A DNA stretch of 64,000 bases from Pectinophora gossypiella (GCF_024362695.1 NC_065410.1:3158001-3222000), one strand, 5' to 3'; positions 11,816 to 23,884 are shown, counted from the first letter of the stretch. Notes: generated by a model from the letters alone, not told the origin. Translations and numbers: made by a program.

Positions 11816-12797
11816 AGACCCTAGAGTGGAATAAGGGCTCCAGGAGGATGATGATACTTTTTAGACCGTGATTTTTCCGTAGTCGGGCTTCCTCTAACTA
11901 CCCCAATTGTTTCAAGAAAACACTGTGATTGGGTGACTTTATCGACTATTTATTAATTTCCATCGTATTTTTTTCCACAACAAACGTCTCCTAGCAAAGT
12001 CGGGGAACCAATTCAACGCCGTTCTTCATTTGTTTCATTCGCCGCGTAATTCTCACTTCCGTTCCCGCCTTTTCTGTTTACTTACTTTTTAAATTAATTA
12101 ATTAGTTGTATAACATTTACAATTATAAATAATTTATATTAATTCTATTTAATAATATTTTGAATCACTAAAATACTTTTAAATTATAGGCCCATTTGTG
12201 TAGGTAAATTAATAGTCCATATAAATTCCATCGTTTCGCAACTTTAATCTAGTTTATATTCATGATAGATATTGAGTTATCTACTTGCAGATAATTAAAC
12301 TTCTTTTTAAATATGAGTCATCAAATGTGTGTACCTTTGTGACATTTATTCCTCCAGTACAGGTGCAGGCGTAATAGAAAATACCATGGGTTCACAACAA
12401 ACCAAAAATGCATTGAAAGCAACCGACCTATTTGTAAATCAGGCTATTTATACTGAACCCCATTTCGGGACCTTCGTGTAAACGAGTACCAAAATGAATG
12501 CGAGTACGCACACAACATAAACTAATTTTATTAATTTTAATCACCGGCTTTTGCGTGCTGACACACATTATATCCCTCCGTGAAACATTGGGCGCGATAA
12601 AATAACTACTAACAATATTCCTAGTACCACCCCTCTTTAAAGTGCCATTAAAATAGTATAACAGCGATAAGCCATTGTTAATAAGCCACATAAAATTATG
12701 ACGACAGAAATGTGAGTTTTTATAGTAACAACGTTTGTTTGGAACAGATAAGTCTCGCGTTTGCTTAACGGCTTTACAGAATTTGAATTGTGATGGA
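11816..12797. other. AT-rich spacer
   Basis: Nothing recognised. The minus-strand frame 12428-12691 has no motif. Confidence 0.5.
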
Positions 12798-12811
12798 ATG
12801 TTTACACGAAT

Positions 12812-13143
12812 AGCCTCCGTGGTCTAGTGGTTAGAGCGTTAGGCTCAGGATCTGGAGGTCAGGGTTCGATTCCCGCTGGGGACATTGTCGAAATCACTTT
12901 GTGAGTCTGTCCTCTGTTTGGTAAGGACTTGTCAAGCTTAAATCACCTGATTGTCCGAAAAACTAAGATGATTCCGTGCTTCGGAGGGCACGTTAAGCCG
13001 TTGGTCCCGGCTATTAGCCGTAAAAACACCTCCACCAACCCGCAGTGGAGCAGCGTGGTGGAGTATGCTCCATACCCCCTCCGGTTGATTGAGGGGAGGC
13101 CTGTGCCCAGCATTGGAACGTATATAGGCAGTTTATGTTTATG
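12812..13143 (+). mobile_element. SINE-A2, full length with target-site duplication
   Basis: tRNA-like head (GCCTCCGTGGTCTAGTGGTT at 12813; B box GGTTCGATTCCC), body shared with SINE-A, and a distinct 3' half (CCGCAGTGGAGCAGCGTGGT; GATTGAGGGGAGGCCTGTGC). It is flanked by the 14-bp direct repeat ATGTTTACACGAAT at 12798-12811 and 13144-13157, which proves retroposition. The 3' end of the head does not pair with its 5' end, so this is not a working tRNA gene. Confidence 0.92.
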
Positions 13144-13189
13144 ATGTTTACACGAATGCTGTCTAAATGCTCACTGCTGGTAACAGTGT

Positions 13190-13240
13190 TAAAAAGGCCG
13201 TGTGGTTGCAATTCATCTAAAAAAGCAATATTGTAATTTA
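13190..13240. repeat. P7 MITE end fragment
   Basis: Contains AAAAAGGCCGTGTGGTTGC and CATCTAAAAAAGCAATATTG, the terminal part of the P7 family seen complete at 52103-52250 and 59097-59252. Confidence 0.65.
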
Positions 13241-14224
13241 AGATACAAATGACTAATAGTAAGTGGGCAATCTCAAAAATGTAAGTTTAAAAAGTAAAAA
13301 CTAAAACCCGACTACGGAAAAATAACGCTCATTTTTAGGGAATGTTTTTAGTTTGTGGGTCGCTATATAGGTGGTTTTGTTGATCGAAAGCCTTACGACA
13401 GATTTGCAAAGGCCAAATCTTATCACGTAAGCAAATTTTTTACCTTCAAAAAATAACCTTTCTCTTAGACAATATTATTTGTGGTGGAGAGTAGAATTTC
13501 CCAAAATTCTCATGTTTCTCGTAAGCGGATCACGTAGGTACATTTCCTAGCTATCAAGAGTGACATAAACAGGACTTCAAGTATATGATGTGGCACGTCT
13601 GTGGATTTTTAAGTTATTGTTCTTTTGATGTAGAACCGGTCTGGGCTTACCCATTGTATTCGACTTTGCGAGTTTGAATCATGTTTGGAGCATACATAAT
13701 TAATGTCATGTAGTTTCCAGGATTTGGTTAATGGCAATAGGCTCACCCTCTTTATTTGTCATAAATGCAGTGTGACAGATGTTACAAAAAAAATATAAAT
13801 TATTAATTAATTATTATTCTATTACATTGAATTTAAATTAAACATCTATCTATCGGCCTCCGTGGTCCAGTTTACGCCCAGCTTTTCGCAGCGAGATCTA
13901 TAAGGACAATAAAGTCGAGATGTCTATTCCCAGACCAGTCATATTACTAGCAAAATGTTTCACCCAAAAACATACGATGAAACGAACAGCCGATAACAGA
14001 ACCTAGTAGCTTTATCAATAACACGGCAAGGGCTTCTTAATATTGCAGAGGCGTTCACAAAAGTGAAGATATCCTGAATATTTTATTCAGGGAGGTAAAG
14101 AGGCTGACAAAGAAATGCGAGTTAGATCGCGGCCTAAATAAACTGTGGAGGTACTACTTGAACTCGAAGCGATCGTGAGTTTCATTCGAGTTCTTCACCC
14201 CTATCATAGAATAAGGAATAATAC
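13241..14224. other. Spacer with a truncated SINE head
   Basis: At about 13856-13874 a broken SINE-A head (CGGCCTCCGTGGTCCAGTTT). Nothing else recognised. Confidence 0.45.
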
Positions 14225-14410
14225 TACGTATAGAACGGCAACTCTCCACTCCCCACCAGCGTCTGAGCCAGATTTACCTCACCCCCCTCGAACATAGTTT
14301 AGACATGAACCGTATGGTGTCAGACGACACACACACAGATGCGCGTGTACGATAATGTCAATGTTTAGTGTCTGTGTAAAACGAGGTTGTTTGCATGAAG
14401 TGTCCGAGGT
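14225..14410 (+). repeat. R16 dispersed repeat
   Basis: Contains AGAACGGCAACTCTCC and ACACACACAGATGCGCGTGT. Related copies: 17165-17370 (opposite strand), 22060-22190 and, in part, 51105-51175. Non-coding, class unknown. Confidence 0.6.
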
Positions 14411-14432
14411 GCACCATAAGGTAGAGATCATC

Positions 14433-14668
14433 TACAGGGTGTCAGTGACATCGTAACGAATACTGAGGGGGATGATTCAGATCATGATTCTGAGTTGATA
14501 TCAAGTGGAATTTCCTGTCGGAAAATTCATGTCAATTTTAGTGTTTCTTTTTTATTAATAATTTTCAGTTCCATACTTTTGCGACGGAAAATTCCACTTG
14601 ATATCAACTCAGAATCATTGTCTGGATCATCCTCCTTCGTACTCGTTACAATGTCACTAACACCATGT
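14433..14668. mobile_element. T1 foldback MITE
   Basis: Near-complete copy starting TACAGGGTGTCAGTGACATC, with inverted arms containing TTGATATCAAGTGGAATTTC and its complement. Confidence 0.85.
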
Positions 14669-15472
14669 GTGAGAAATGGTTTTGACGATTCGTGTGATCA
14701 GCCCAAAGTATTCCAAAGGTTAAAAAGGCCACGACAAACAAGGTTGAAGTCGTTCCAATGAAACACGTGGTAAGGGCTTCAGACCTTACCAATAGAGAAC
14801 GCGGCCCGGGGTCTCCACCAAATTATTTATTTAATACGCTCAAGGCCCGGCCAGTAGTTAGATAATTGTTCTTTCACAATTCCACTTCCGACCGAGGAGG
14901 ATCCCTTGAAGGTTTTAAGAGGATTACGATTCAGAATTCCGATGGCGTTTTGGATTTTGCATTGTTGGATAAATAATTATGGAAATCGTTTATTTTCAAC
15001 TGTGAGTCGAGTTCAAGTCCAGCACAGGCCTAAACCAATGATAGTTAAATTTCTCGAAAGCCAAACGTGTGCGTTTTTTTTTTTTAAATATGCTTTTGTC
15101 CGTATAGCATTCATCATTCTTGTCTATCAAAGTCTAAATTCTTTGACTTCCTTATAAGACATGACTTCCGCCTTCACTTGAATGTGTTCTATGTAAGCTC
15201 TTCTTGGTCTTCCTCTCTTTCGTTCTATTTTGCTTTTAATAAATTCGTCGTGTCAAAGGTAGGTTATGATGACAAAATAGAAAGTAATAGATATTACGTG
15301 CAAGAATTGCAGAAGTTCCGCGACCAGCTGTTGTCCATCGTCTAGACAGCTAACTTTTCAAAAGATTCGTAATGACATAATGTTTGGAGGATAAAACACT
15401 TTTGATATATGGTCTTCTTATTTCCAGGCTTGAGTGGGACGTTTAAAAAACGTATACTTACTGCTTCTAATA

Positions 15473-15735
15473 GGCTAGTTTTCAACTAGTCAAATCAATC
15501 ACTTTTTACTAAATGTCAAAACACGAAATTACTATGGAATTTGTATCAAAAAAGCGCACTGTGACGTAATAGAAAAACGTGATAAAATGTCGAAATTATT
15601 ATTACGTTCTTCTTGATTAAAATTCAAAACTAAGCTAAATTGAAAAAAAAAATGGTTTTCGTTAGGTTTCTTCCTTTATTTCGAGATGTGTCTTTATTTA
15701 GTAATCAGGAGTTCATAATTTATCTGGAACTAGTA
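15473..15735. mobile_element. TIR2 MITE, diverged copy
   Basis: Shares its length and internal sequence (CTAGTCAAATCA..CACTTTTTACTAAATGTCAA, GTGACGTAA, TTTATTTAGTAATCA) with 36696-36961. The terminal inverted repeat tips are more degraded here. Confidence 0.7.
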
Positions 15736-16264
15736 CACAACCCAGTGTTAAAGGAGGAAGATGTAGTCGTACATACCGCGAACAGATCTTGAATGTTTTA
15801 AAGAAAGACCAGGTCAGAGTACTCTTCACTGACGACCATGCATGGAGTCTTTGATGAGCGTAGAGGAAGCGAATTTTGTGTGCCAGGACCGTAGTAAGGC
15901 GAATTATGTGGTCTCTGCCTGCCCCATCGGGGAATAGGCGTGATGTAATATCCCGTGGCCGCTTCTATGACTAGTAATCTAATAGTAATTGGGTCGTCAG
16001 GCTCGTATATTATGTTTTCGGGCGCCGATAATTTTCAGTATGAAATAAGTACGTATTCTAACTTGTAGGTAGGCAAAAACTTATTCGCCATAAGCAACTT
16101 TCATTCTTAAGGAAAATGGAGTACCTTCCCTTCTTATGAGATTAAGACTGCCATAAATGTAATTAATTATGATTAATTATGTAAAACAACAATTATTATA
16201 TTTTGATAACAAGATAATTATTAAGTACCTCTGTAATATAATGCAGTACTTCTTGTACGGTTGC

Positions 16265-16677
16265 AGAGGCGGAGATGGAAGCCATCGGTACGGCAATGCA
16301 GGACGGAAGAGGTAAGTCACAGGGACTGTAACCTGGAAACTGACAGAAGGCAGTAGTAACTGTCAGTACTATTTAGAGATGGACGATAGGAATCCTAGTA
16401 CGGCTTTGAAATAGACTACTCGCTACCATCCCAATCGCGTCAGACAGTGTACTGCGGGGCGGAAGGCGAGAGGGAAACCACTTCCTGGCTCCAGCGCACC
16501 ATGCCCCTCTCACCTCCACCGCGAAGGGAATGAAGATTAAGAGCCCAAGAGCCCTATACTTAGCTCGTTTAATTATTGTGTCTGAATCCGGGCCTTACGA
16601 GGTTAAAAAAAATTGTGCAAACGTAAAATAAATATTTATATTGTGCAAATAAATATTTTCTTTCTTTCTTTCTTTCT
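16265..16677 (+). repeat. Dispersed retroelement-like repeat with (TTCT)n tail
   Basis: Contains GTGTACTGCGGGGCGGAAGG and TTTAATTATTGTGTCTGAAT. Related sequence lies at 37130-37600 (+) and 46950-47120 (-). Ends near a TTTCT tract (16660-16677). No coding motif recognised; a SINE or LINE 3' end is likely. Confidence 0.5.
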
Positions 16678-17164
16678 AAAATCATATCACGTTTTAAAAA
16701 GAAACAGATTTAATACTGTAAATACTTAGGTGGCTAAAATTATGCCCCTTGTCAAGTGTCTCGGATGCGAAATTAAATAAATTAAAAAATTAAGAGGATC
16801 ATCGTGGCCCTCTTTTGAATTTTAATAAGGGACTTGGAGACTTAATTATTTAATAATAAAGCCTTCGCACCATTCGTGATGGCACTTCACTAGTGTATAG
16901 GTAGGGTTGGGACGAAGCGAGGTTGTTATAGTTACTGCTTTAGAAAGTACGTTGTTAATTTTTCGTCGTTATGATTTAATAGAGAGAACTAAGTTATGTT
17001 TTTATATACAAAATATTTTTTGTAATTTTTAAAAAACGCCCAGGTATTATTTTTTAATGTATTTAAATAAAGCAATTTTAGCAAGTTTAGACTTTGTTTT
17101 TTTTTTAATCAGATTATTCTTAGATGCAGAATACATTTAACTCGGTTGGCAGTAAGTACTTACC

Positions 17165-17370
17165 CGGAATCATACCCCGGACACTTCATACAAAAATCAT
17201 CGTTTTACACAGATACTACACATTGAAGTTATCGTACACGTGCATCTATGTGTGTGACGTTTGACGCGCTAACGAATCAAGACTAAAGTAAGACCGAGGA
17301 GGGTTGAGGTAAATCTAGCTCAGGGGAGTGGAGAGATGCCATTCCATACGTAATATTATTTCTTATTCTA
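17165..17370 (-). repeat. R16 dispersed repeat
   Basis: Reverse orientation of 14225-14410, diverged (GTGCATCTATGTGTGTGACG segment). Confidence 0.55.
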
Positions 17371-17447
17371 TGCTGAAATAATATAAAGGTCTATTCAAAC
17401 ATGTGAGTGATATTAATACAGATCCGGTAACGCGGCAGTGGTTTCAA

Positions 17448-17640
17448 TTTACACAATGTTAGTTTATACATTATTTTAAGTTTACGCGGTTACGTTACGC
17501 GGCGAGTGATGTAGGTAGAACCATAATTTTTCTACGGGCAGACATATCTGTCTACCAACAGTGTCAAAATATTGGGAGTCTCATATCCCTATTTTAAACG
17601 CGGTAAGAACCCGTTATTATGTGTTTTAATTACAATGTTA
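17448..17640 (+). mobile_element. E8 element, long form
   Basis: Runs from TTTTAAGTTTACGCGGTTAC through TTTTTCTACGGGCAGACATA to ACGCGGTAAGAACCCGTTAT. The middle is shared with 53100-53215. Non-coding. Confidence 0.65.
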
Positions 17641-18314
17641 GTTTTACCTTACCGGATACTTACGCGAGGAGAAAAAGATGCTTTAGGCTTTTTTACATTT
17701 TATTCCACTTTTTTTGTATTTAGTATTCATTTACTTTATGAATCAAATCATTAGAACAGTATTTTCACAACAATGAATCGTTCGTCCTCCATTTTATTTT
17801 TACCACAGTGGCGTCTGTGATCCTACAAAAAATAAAGTGTGACATGTTTAATTAGGCCTTTAATATTACAAACGTAATAAATTCTACTATAGATCAATAG
17901 ATGTAGCAGTTACGGAAAATATAAACAGTAGTTTATCAATCGTCGCTGCAAATATCAATGTAAAAATACTTACCTAGTAACAGTTATCTAGGTAACAGGA
18001 ACCACTACGCCCATCACTACGAAGTACCGTCTAATTTACTCATTTCGTGAAAGAAATGGAGAGCATTCAAAGAAAATTCTAGAAACATTCTGCGAGGGAA
18101 ATATACTAATTCTGTTGACTTCTTATTCCTTCAGTATCTTTTTCAAAAATCGATTTATGGAGTGTAAGTGGTGATGTAAGTGGTGGTCATAGAGAAACAT
18201 GGCTCTCCGTCGGACCGAGTGGTGGTAGCTTTTTCAATGATCTAAAACATAAGGATGTTGCTGTGTTTTACGGATGCCAAAAGTACTGTAACGTAACCGT
18301 ACACGCATATTAAC

Positions 18315-18545
18315 CACGCACACACACACACACACACGCACACGCACACGCACACGCACACGCACACGCACACGCACACGCACACGCACACGCACACGCA
18401 CACGCACACGCACACGCACACGCACACGCACACGCACACGCACACGCACACGCACACGCACACGCACACGCACACGCACACGCACACGCACACGCACACG
18501 CACACGCACACGCACACGCACACGCACACGCACACGCACACGCAC

Positions 18546-18577
<32 letters not shown>

Positions 18578-18602
18578 GCACACACACACACACACACACA
18601 CA
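18315..18602. repeat. (CACACG)n hexamer microsatellite
   Basis: About 290 bp of CACACG units flanked by pure CA dinucleotide runs at both ends. All three minus-strand frames stay open through it and give CVCV, RVRV and CACA peptides, which are artefacts. The right edge abuts an R9 element exactly where complete R9 copies carry a short ACACACC motif. Confidence 0.97.
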
Positions 18603-18770
18603 CCAATTTTATTTTAAGTTATATCTGTCATTTTCTTTTCCGTCGAAAAGGAAAGGGACGGGGTAACACGCGTCGACACGCATAACATTTATGGAACACA
18701 CGTCAATTTTAAGCACAAATCTAAAACAACCGTCTAAAAAATTAACATTGTCCAATAACCCGACATAAGT
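18603..18770 (+). mobile_element. R9 MITE, left half
   Basis: Matches the left half of R9 copies at 50400-50763 and 55680-55993 (ATTTTATTTTAAGTTATATC, GAAAAGGAAAGGGACGGG, ACACACGTCAATTTTAA). The right arm is absent. Confidence 0.75.
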
Positions 18771-19194
18771 TCACGACTATAACCTACTTGGGGTAATCAT
18801 AGTTATATCCATCGCAAGATGAAATACCCACACCTCACCGAGCTTTCTGTTGGACCACCTGATAGGTGGAGACGTATCGCCGCCTACAATAGTCAAGCCA
18901 ACTGTGTTGATAAAAAACTGCGCTTAAGGTGCAGCTAAATAAATAACAATCTTAGCTATCCCTTTCAGAATTCTAAAACTACAAATTTCTACAGGGTAGA
19001 GTAAGCTAAGAGTACGCAAATGTAATTAGCACACAGCGCAATAAGTGCGCTACTGTAGGTGCAAGCGCACGTGATTCACATCTACGAGATATGAACCAAC
19101 TCTGTGACAACTCTCTGTGTCTCACTAATACTAGAGAAAAGTACTACTATAGGTTTTCGAACGATTTTGAAAAATTAACTGAAGCATTTTGATA

Positions 19195-19742
19195 AGTATC
19201 TAAATATATAAAAGGAGACACTGACTGACTGACATATCAACGCACAGCCTAAACGGCTAAACATAGGTACTTGAAATTTGGAAGAGACGTAGCTTAGGTA
19301 CCATAGAGGTGCACTAAGAAAGGAATTCCCGGAATTCCCATGGGAACGGGAATTAGCGGGAAAATCCTTTTGTATGAAAAATCTAAACCGCTTAAGTTAG
19401 ACGCTTTTAGGCATGCAGGTACCTTAGTTAACTTAAAGCTTAGTTGAAACAGGATATTGCAAAATTCCCACGGAAACGGGAGTTAGCTGGAAAAAACATT
19501 TGTATGAAAAAATCGAAACCGCGTAAGATAGATGTTTTCAATCAAGCATGCATGCATACCTTAGTAAATATAAAGTTTAGTTACGGCTGTATTTTGAAAA
19601 ATGGGAGTTAGCGGGAAAAAAATTGTATGAAAAAATCTAAACTGCATAAGTTACATGCTTGAAATTTGATATGCGCTCCCACACACACAAAGATATCTCT
19701 TTTATAACACGCCACGCGGACGAAGTCGCGGGCAAAAGCTAG
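19195..19742 (+). mobile_element. Non-autonomous Helitron-like element
   Basis: Ends in a GC-rich hairpin (CGCGGACGAAGTCGCG) followed by GGCAAAAGCTAGT, matching the CTAG-T 3' end with upstream hairpin seen in lepidopteran Helitrons such as Lep1. The left part has AAAAGGAGACACTGACTGAC. The internal ACGGGA(A)TTAGCGGGAAAA.. and TCTAAACCGCTTAAGTTAGA type units occur in near-tandem copies. No Rep/helicase coding sequence. Related copies: 44880-45298 (+), 22321-22520 (-). Confidence 0.7.
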
Positions 19743-19799
19743 TCATTTATAATACCATTTTAGTTTAACAAACATTGAACGTTTCATTATTAAGATGTT

Positions 19800-20070
19800 A
19801 GAACCCGTGGTAGCCCAGTTGGTAGAACGCTTGCTTGAGGTCGCAGGTTCGAATCCAGCACAAGCCTAAACCAATGATTATCGAATTTCGCTTCTTTTTC
19901 ACGCGGGACAAAATTTAGGACAACAGGTCTGAGGGAGCCCAGTTGGGCGCTAATCTCGGCGCAGAGCGTTGTCAGACAGAACTATACTTAAAAGAGTTAA
20001 TCGACCCTGGTGGGCCGATAGCGATAAGCACTGAATCTGGGCCTAGGAGTGTGAGGAAGGCTAGTGTGTA
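19800..20070 (+). mobile_element. SINE-C copy
   Basis: tRNA-like head (CCGTGGTAGCCCAGTTGGTA; B box GGTTCGAATCC) followed by CACAAGCCTAAACCAATGAT, then the body CAGGTCTGAGGGAGCCCAGT. The same head occurs at 27368 and 41242. Anticodon and acceptor stems are not intact. Confidence 0.8.
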
Positions 20071-20372
20071 GTGTAAAAGTATCTAAACATATAATAACAT
20101 TATTTCCAAGTGAGAATCATTCGACTTCAAGTCTAATTCCAGCGGTAGGGGCAAGCTGTTCTCCAATGAACGACAAGTTAGTTCGTCGTATTTGACTAAT
20201 TCCGTGCCAGGCGGGCAGCCGGGATTTACGTTCTATTGCCGTCGCGCTGAGACGTAACTACGCGACTCTAAGCTTACTGGGTAATGAATTGCATACATTT
20301 ACCACGGAACTGATATCAATGGAAAGAGGTAAACTTTATTCCCCTAGTTATTAAAAAACTTGTAATATCTTA

Positions 20373-20550
20373 GTTATATCGTAACGAAGACTTTGAGGGA
20401 TGATTCAGACCATGATTTCGGTTCATATCAATTGGAGTTTTCCGTTGCAAAAGTATAGAACTGAAAATCATTAGAACACTAACATTTTCATGAATTTTTG
20501 AATTGATACTCACAATCATGAACTGAATCATCTTCCTCAGTATTCGTTGA
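20373..20550. mobile_element. T1 foldback MITE
   Basis: Diverged copy with arms GATGATTCAGACCATGATTT and the complement near 20515-20550. Confidence 0.75.
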
Positions 20551-21222
20551 ATAAATGATTCTGATTTCTCGTTTTACAAATACAGAAGATGTTTATATTT
20601 ACCTATGAAAAAATACAAGAAGTTCAAAAGGCAGACAAACTTATTTCACTATGATTTTTTTCACTTTATTAAAACTAATCGGAAGTGAATATTATTCAAA
20701 GCTTTGCTCTAATAATTACAAACATCTTAAAAATCCTAGCAGCTGAACATGTTCAATAATTTTTATTCACTTGCGGTCCGTTATATAAAAGGTACATTAT
20801 TATACCTCTTATATGCTATAGGATATTACATAATCTATTATAGTGTTATTAGCAAAACAGTAAACTTCAGCTCTCAGGGTTTGACCTCTCTCAGGGACTG
20901 ACCATTTGTCTGAACTTCCCCGTAAAAAAAGTTAATTCTTGGTTGCGCTAGACTTGATTTACTCTATATTTCTCCTTACCCTCAGTGCAGTAGAAGCAAG
21001 AACAATTCCACGTGTAAAAATATGGTCAGTCCATTTCAGTTTCTTTTACGCTAGTGCACTCACGAGGTTAGAAGTTTTGTACGTAGAGGTACATATTCTA
21101 ATCCCACATTTTAAATTCAATCTCAGAGGAACGTTTTGGAAATAGGATGCTCCACCTTTCCTTAAGGGATGGACTATTACTTGTACACTGTATAGTCCAA
21201 ATATTATTTCTTCTATCGCGTG
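20551..21222. other. AT-rich spacer
   Basis: Nothing recognised. The frames here have no motifs. Confidence 0.5.
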
Positions 21223-21450
21223 GGTTGTGAGGTGGATTACCAATCCCATCAAACCCGGTATCAGGGTTATTATTGAGCCGCCAAAGGCCCCTGACATGAT
21301 TCATGTAACGACTACATACTCACATCAGTAAGTAGTAACCGGGACCAACGGCTTAACGTGCCTTCCGCAGCACGGATCCTCTTACTTTTGGACAATCAGG
21401 TGATCAGCCTGTAATGTCCCAACCAAATTAGGGATCACTAAAGTAATTTT
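21223..21450 (-). mobile_element. SINE-A copy, head-truncated
   Basis: Reverse complement of the body and 3' part: GAGCCGCCAAAGGCCCCTGA, GGACCAACGGCTTAACGTGC and GACAATCAGGTGATCAGCCT. The tRNA head is absent. Confidence 0.85.
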
Positions 21451-21539
21451 TGTTTTTTGTCAAACTTATATCTATAGTGACGAAGCTAAAATATCCATAA
21501 TCATTAAACGAAAACGAAATTAAGAAGTAAGTACTAAAT

Positions 21540-21710
21540 CGTACCTGGTGCAACGCATATCGCTGTTCAACGCGGAAACATAATTTATTTTATTTTAAGT
21601 TTTGTTTATTTGTTTTAGTTTTATTTAATTTTATTTTTGTTTTTGTTTCATATTTTTGTTCTGTAACTGTTTTGTTTATGGTGTAAATAAAGTTTTAATT
21701 ATTAGTACTA
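21540..21710 (+). pseudogene. LINE tail fragment
   Basis: Short coding remnant (QRISLFNAE) followed by the same T-rich tail and GGTGTAAATAAAG end as 4880-5255. Confidence 0.45.
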
Positions 21711-22059
21711 AATGACAAAATAAATTTAAAAACGCTTCCCTAGAGTGCAGATTTCAATCAACAAACAAACAATACAAAGTTAATTGAAACAACAATAGCA
21801 TTAAAAGCCAGAAAGTAATTAGACTAGGTACGTTATCAAATGACAGAAGGTGCCTTATATCGTTATTATTCGCTCGTATTTACGAGCAACTTGATTGTGT
21901 AGTAACCGACACTGTAGTACACAATACACCACACGACACGACGCGACACGATTGCGACTTTATAAAAGCAGTTCAATTGGAAGACCTGGACACAATACAT
22001 AGGTAAGTTTATGCCCATCTTTCGTTGGAGTAGGCAAAAACAATTTCTGAGCTAGGTTT

Positions 22060-22190
22060 AGACTTGAATCGTATAGCGTCAGACGTCACACACACAGATG
22101 CGCGTGTACAATAACGTCAATGTGTGTTGTCTGTGTAAAACAAGGTTGTTTGTATGAAGTGTTCGGGGTGTGACTTAAGTAAGACACGGG
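22060..22190 (+). repeat. R16 dispersed repeat
   Basis: Shares CACACACAGATGCGCGTGTA and AAGGTTGTTTGTATGAAGTG with 14300-14410. Confidence 0.65.
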
Positions 22191-22320
22191 GGTTAAGATG
22201 GGCACCCGATACGAAAGAGGGATTTTCCAGCCTGCTACGTTCCCGAAAAACATTATAGATGGCGGTGTACAGATTTAAAGTGATAATTACCTATTTTCCC
22301 ATTTCTCGTGTACATAATTA

Positions 22321-22520
22321 TACCAAAACTAGCTTTTGCCCGCGACTTCATCCGCGTGGAAGGATTTTTCCCGCTAATTCCCGTTCCCGTGGGAATTTCC
22401 GGAATTCCTTTCTTAGTGCACCTCTACGGTACCTATGCTACGTCCCTTCTAAATTTCAAGTGCCTACGTTTAGCCGTTTAGCCTGTGCGTTGATATGTCA
22501 GTCAGTCAGTTTCTCCTTTT
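22321..22520 (-). mobile_element. Helitron-like element, fragment
   Basis: Starts at ACTAGCTTTTGCCCGCGACT (complement of the 3' end at 19742) and ends near GTCAGTCAGTTTCTCCTTTT. Shorter than the 19-kb copy. Confidence 0.7.
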
Positions 22521-22554
22521 ATATATTTAGGTACAATGTAATTACACAAGCATA

Positions 22555-22800
22555 TATAAAAATAATTATTACCTATATAGCTTCTCTTTATTTTGATCAC
22601 AATTATAATGGGTGGAAGATGTAATTGTGCCTGGATATAATAAAAAAGGTCATCAGTTATACCTAAAACAAAGATAAAATCATAATTATGTCTGTTATCC
22701 ATGAAATTAGAAGGTTACACGAAGGAAAATCTGTACAGCGCCATCTATATTGTTTTTGGGTAACGTTGCCTGGAAAATCCCTCATTAGTGCGGAGCATAG
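22555..22800 (+). repeat. M18 repeat, longer copy
   Basis: Contains ATGTCTGTTATCCATGAAAT, ACAGCGCCATCTATATTG and CTGGAAAATCCCTC, shared with 38085-38320. Confidence 0.65.
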
Positions 22801-22984
22801 CTGCCGTTCTATTCTTTAATCTATGTACGACCTTTTCCATTATAACCTAGCTTAAGTCCACAACTGGCTGTCTGCCTGACAGTCCGAATGTCATTTAATT
22901 CTTCTGCTGCTGGGCTTTTCGGCGGGAAACGGGAACGGGACAGTTGTTTTCTTCATTGAGTAATCTAAATAATTAATACGAAGT

Positions 22985-23340
22985 GGTGTTTTGTGGTTAA
23001 TGATCGCATTAAGTTAGTCGGAAGACATTCGCGAGTGTTATTATATTGGAGTATTCAATAAACAAAGTGTATCTGCCTATTTTCGCTTCGTGCCGGGAAG
23101 CCGCTTCATAACTCAAAAGTTTATGCGGACTTTTGAGTTAATTCGTTTGGGGTTCGGAGTAGGAGTCTACTCCAAGGGTGGGGGCTTAGGTTTCATCATC
23201 ATCACCTTTCATCATTTCATTAATCATCAAGAAAAAAAATACGTCAGACATGGCTGTATGGGCATAGTTCCCTTTGCCTTACCCTTCGGGGAAAACCAAA
23301 ACAAAAAAAGAATAATCTTCTGCTGCTGCGCGCGCAGGTT
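22985..23340. other. Repeat-like interval with a hairpin
   Basis: A perfect 11-bp stem (AACTCAAAAGT, 23110-23120, and its complement 23129-23139) encloses TTATGCGG. CATGGCTGTATGGGC..AGTTCC at 23250 recurs at about 25443. No gene seen. Confidence 0.45.
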
Positions 23341-23884
23341 AAGGCCGTTCAACACGACATGACACGACTTCAAACAACAAAACAGTCGCACGACGTAATT
23401 TACTCTCATTTCATTTCGTTTTACATCCAGCTTGATAGCTCCGGCATTAAAACCTTTAAACGTTGGAGTTGTAAACCCATACTACATGTATTATTAAAGT
23501 AAGACTCAGATCGTTCTTTATTGCCAGTGTTTAAGAGTCTTCAGTGAGGTATTCGAGTTTGAAGTGAATTTACTCACTGCTTTGGCTTATGTCCAATTGT
23601 AAGGAATTCGGGAGACGTACGGAGGTAGTTTTAACATACATAAACGGATTCAGAAAACACCAGCAACGAAGAAGGGAATAAAAAGAAATAAGGACTGATG
23701 TTAACGTATCAATGGTTTTTGTAATGTAAGATAGAAGAATTTAATGTAGTCATGTTAAATTATATATTGCTGTCCTAAGGACGTAATAAGCGGCCCGATT
23801 GTGACGCGAAAACAAACTCTTTAATAATCAGAAACAAAGATAAAGTTGCTTATTTATATTGACTGATGACCACTCCAATCTCAT

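Noticed and set aside
12813..12885. Possible tRNA gene at the SINE-A2 head
   Set aside because: The 3' end does not pair with the 5' acceptor strand, and the head is part of a duplicated SINE with a target-site duplication.
18234..18606. Three long minus-strand ORFs encoding CVCV, RVRV and CACA repeats
   Set aside because: They are the three frames of a CACACG microsatellite with no initiation context or flanking coding sequence.
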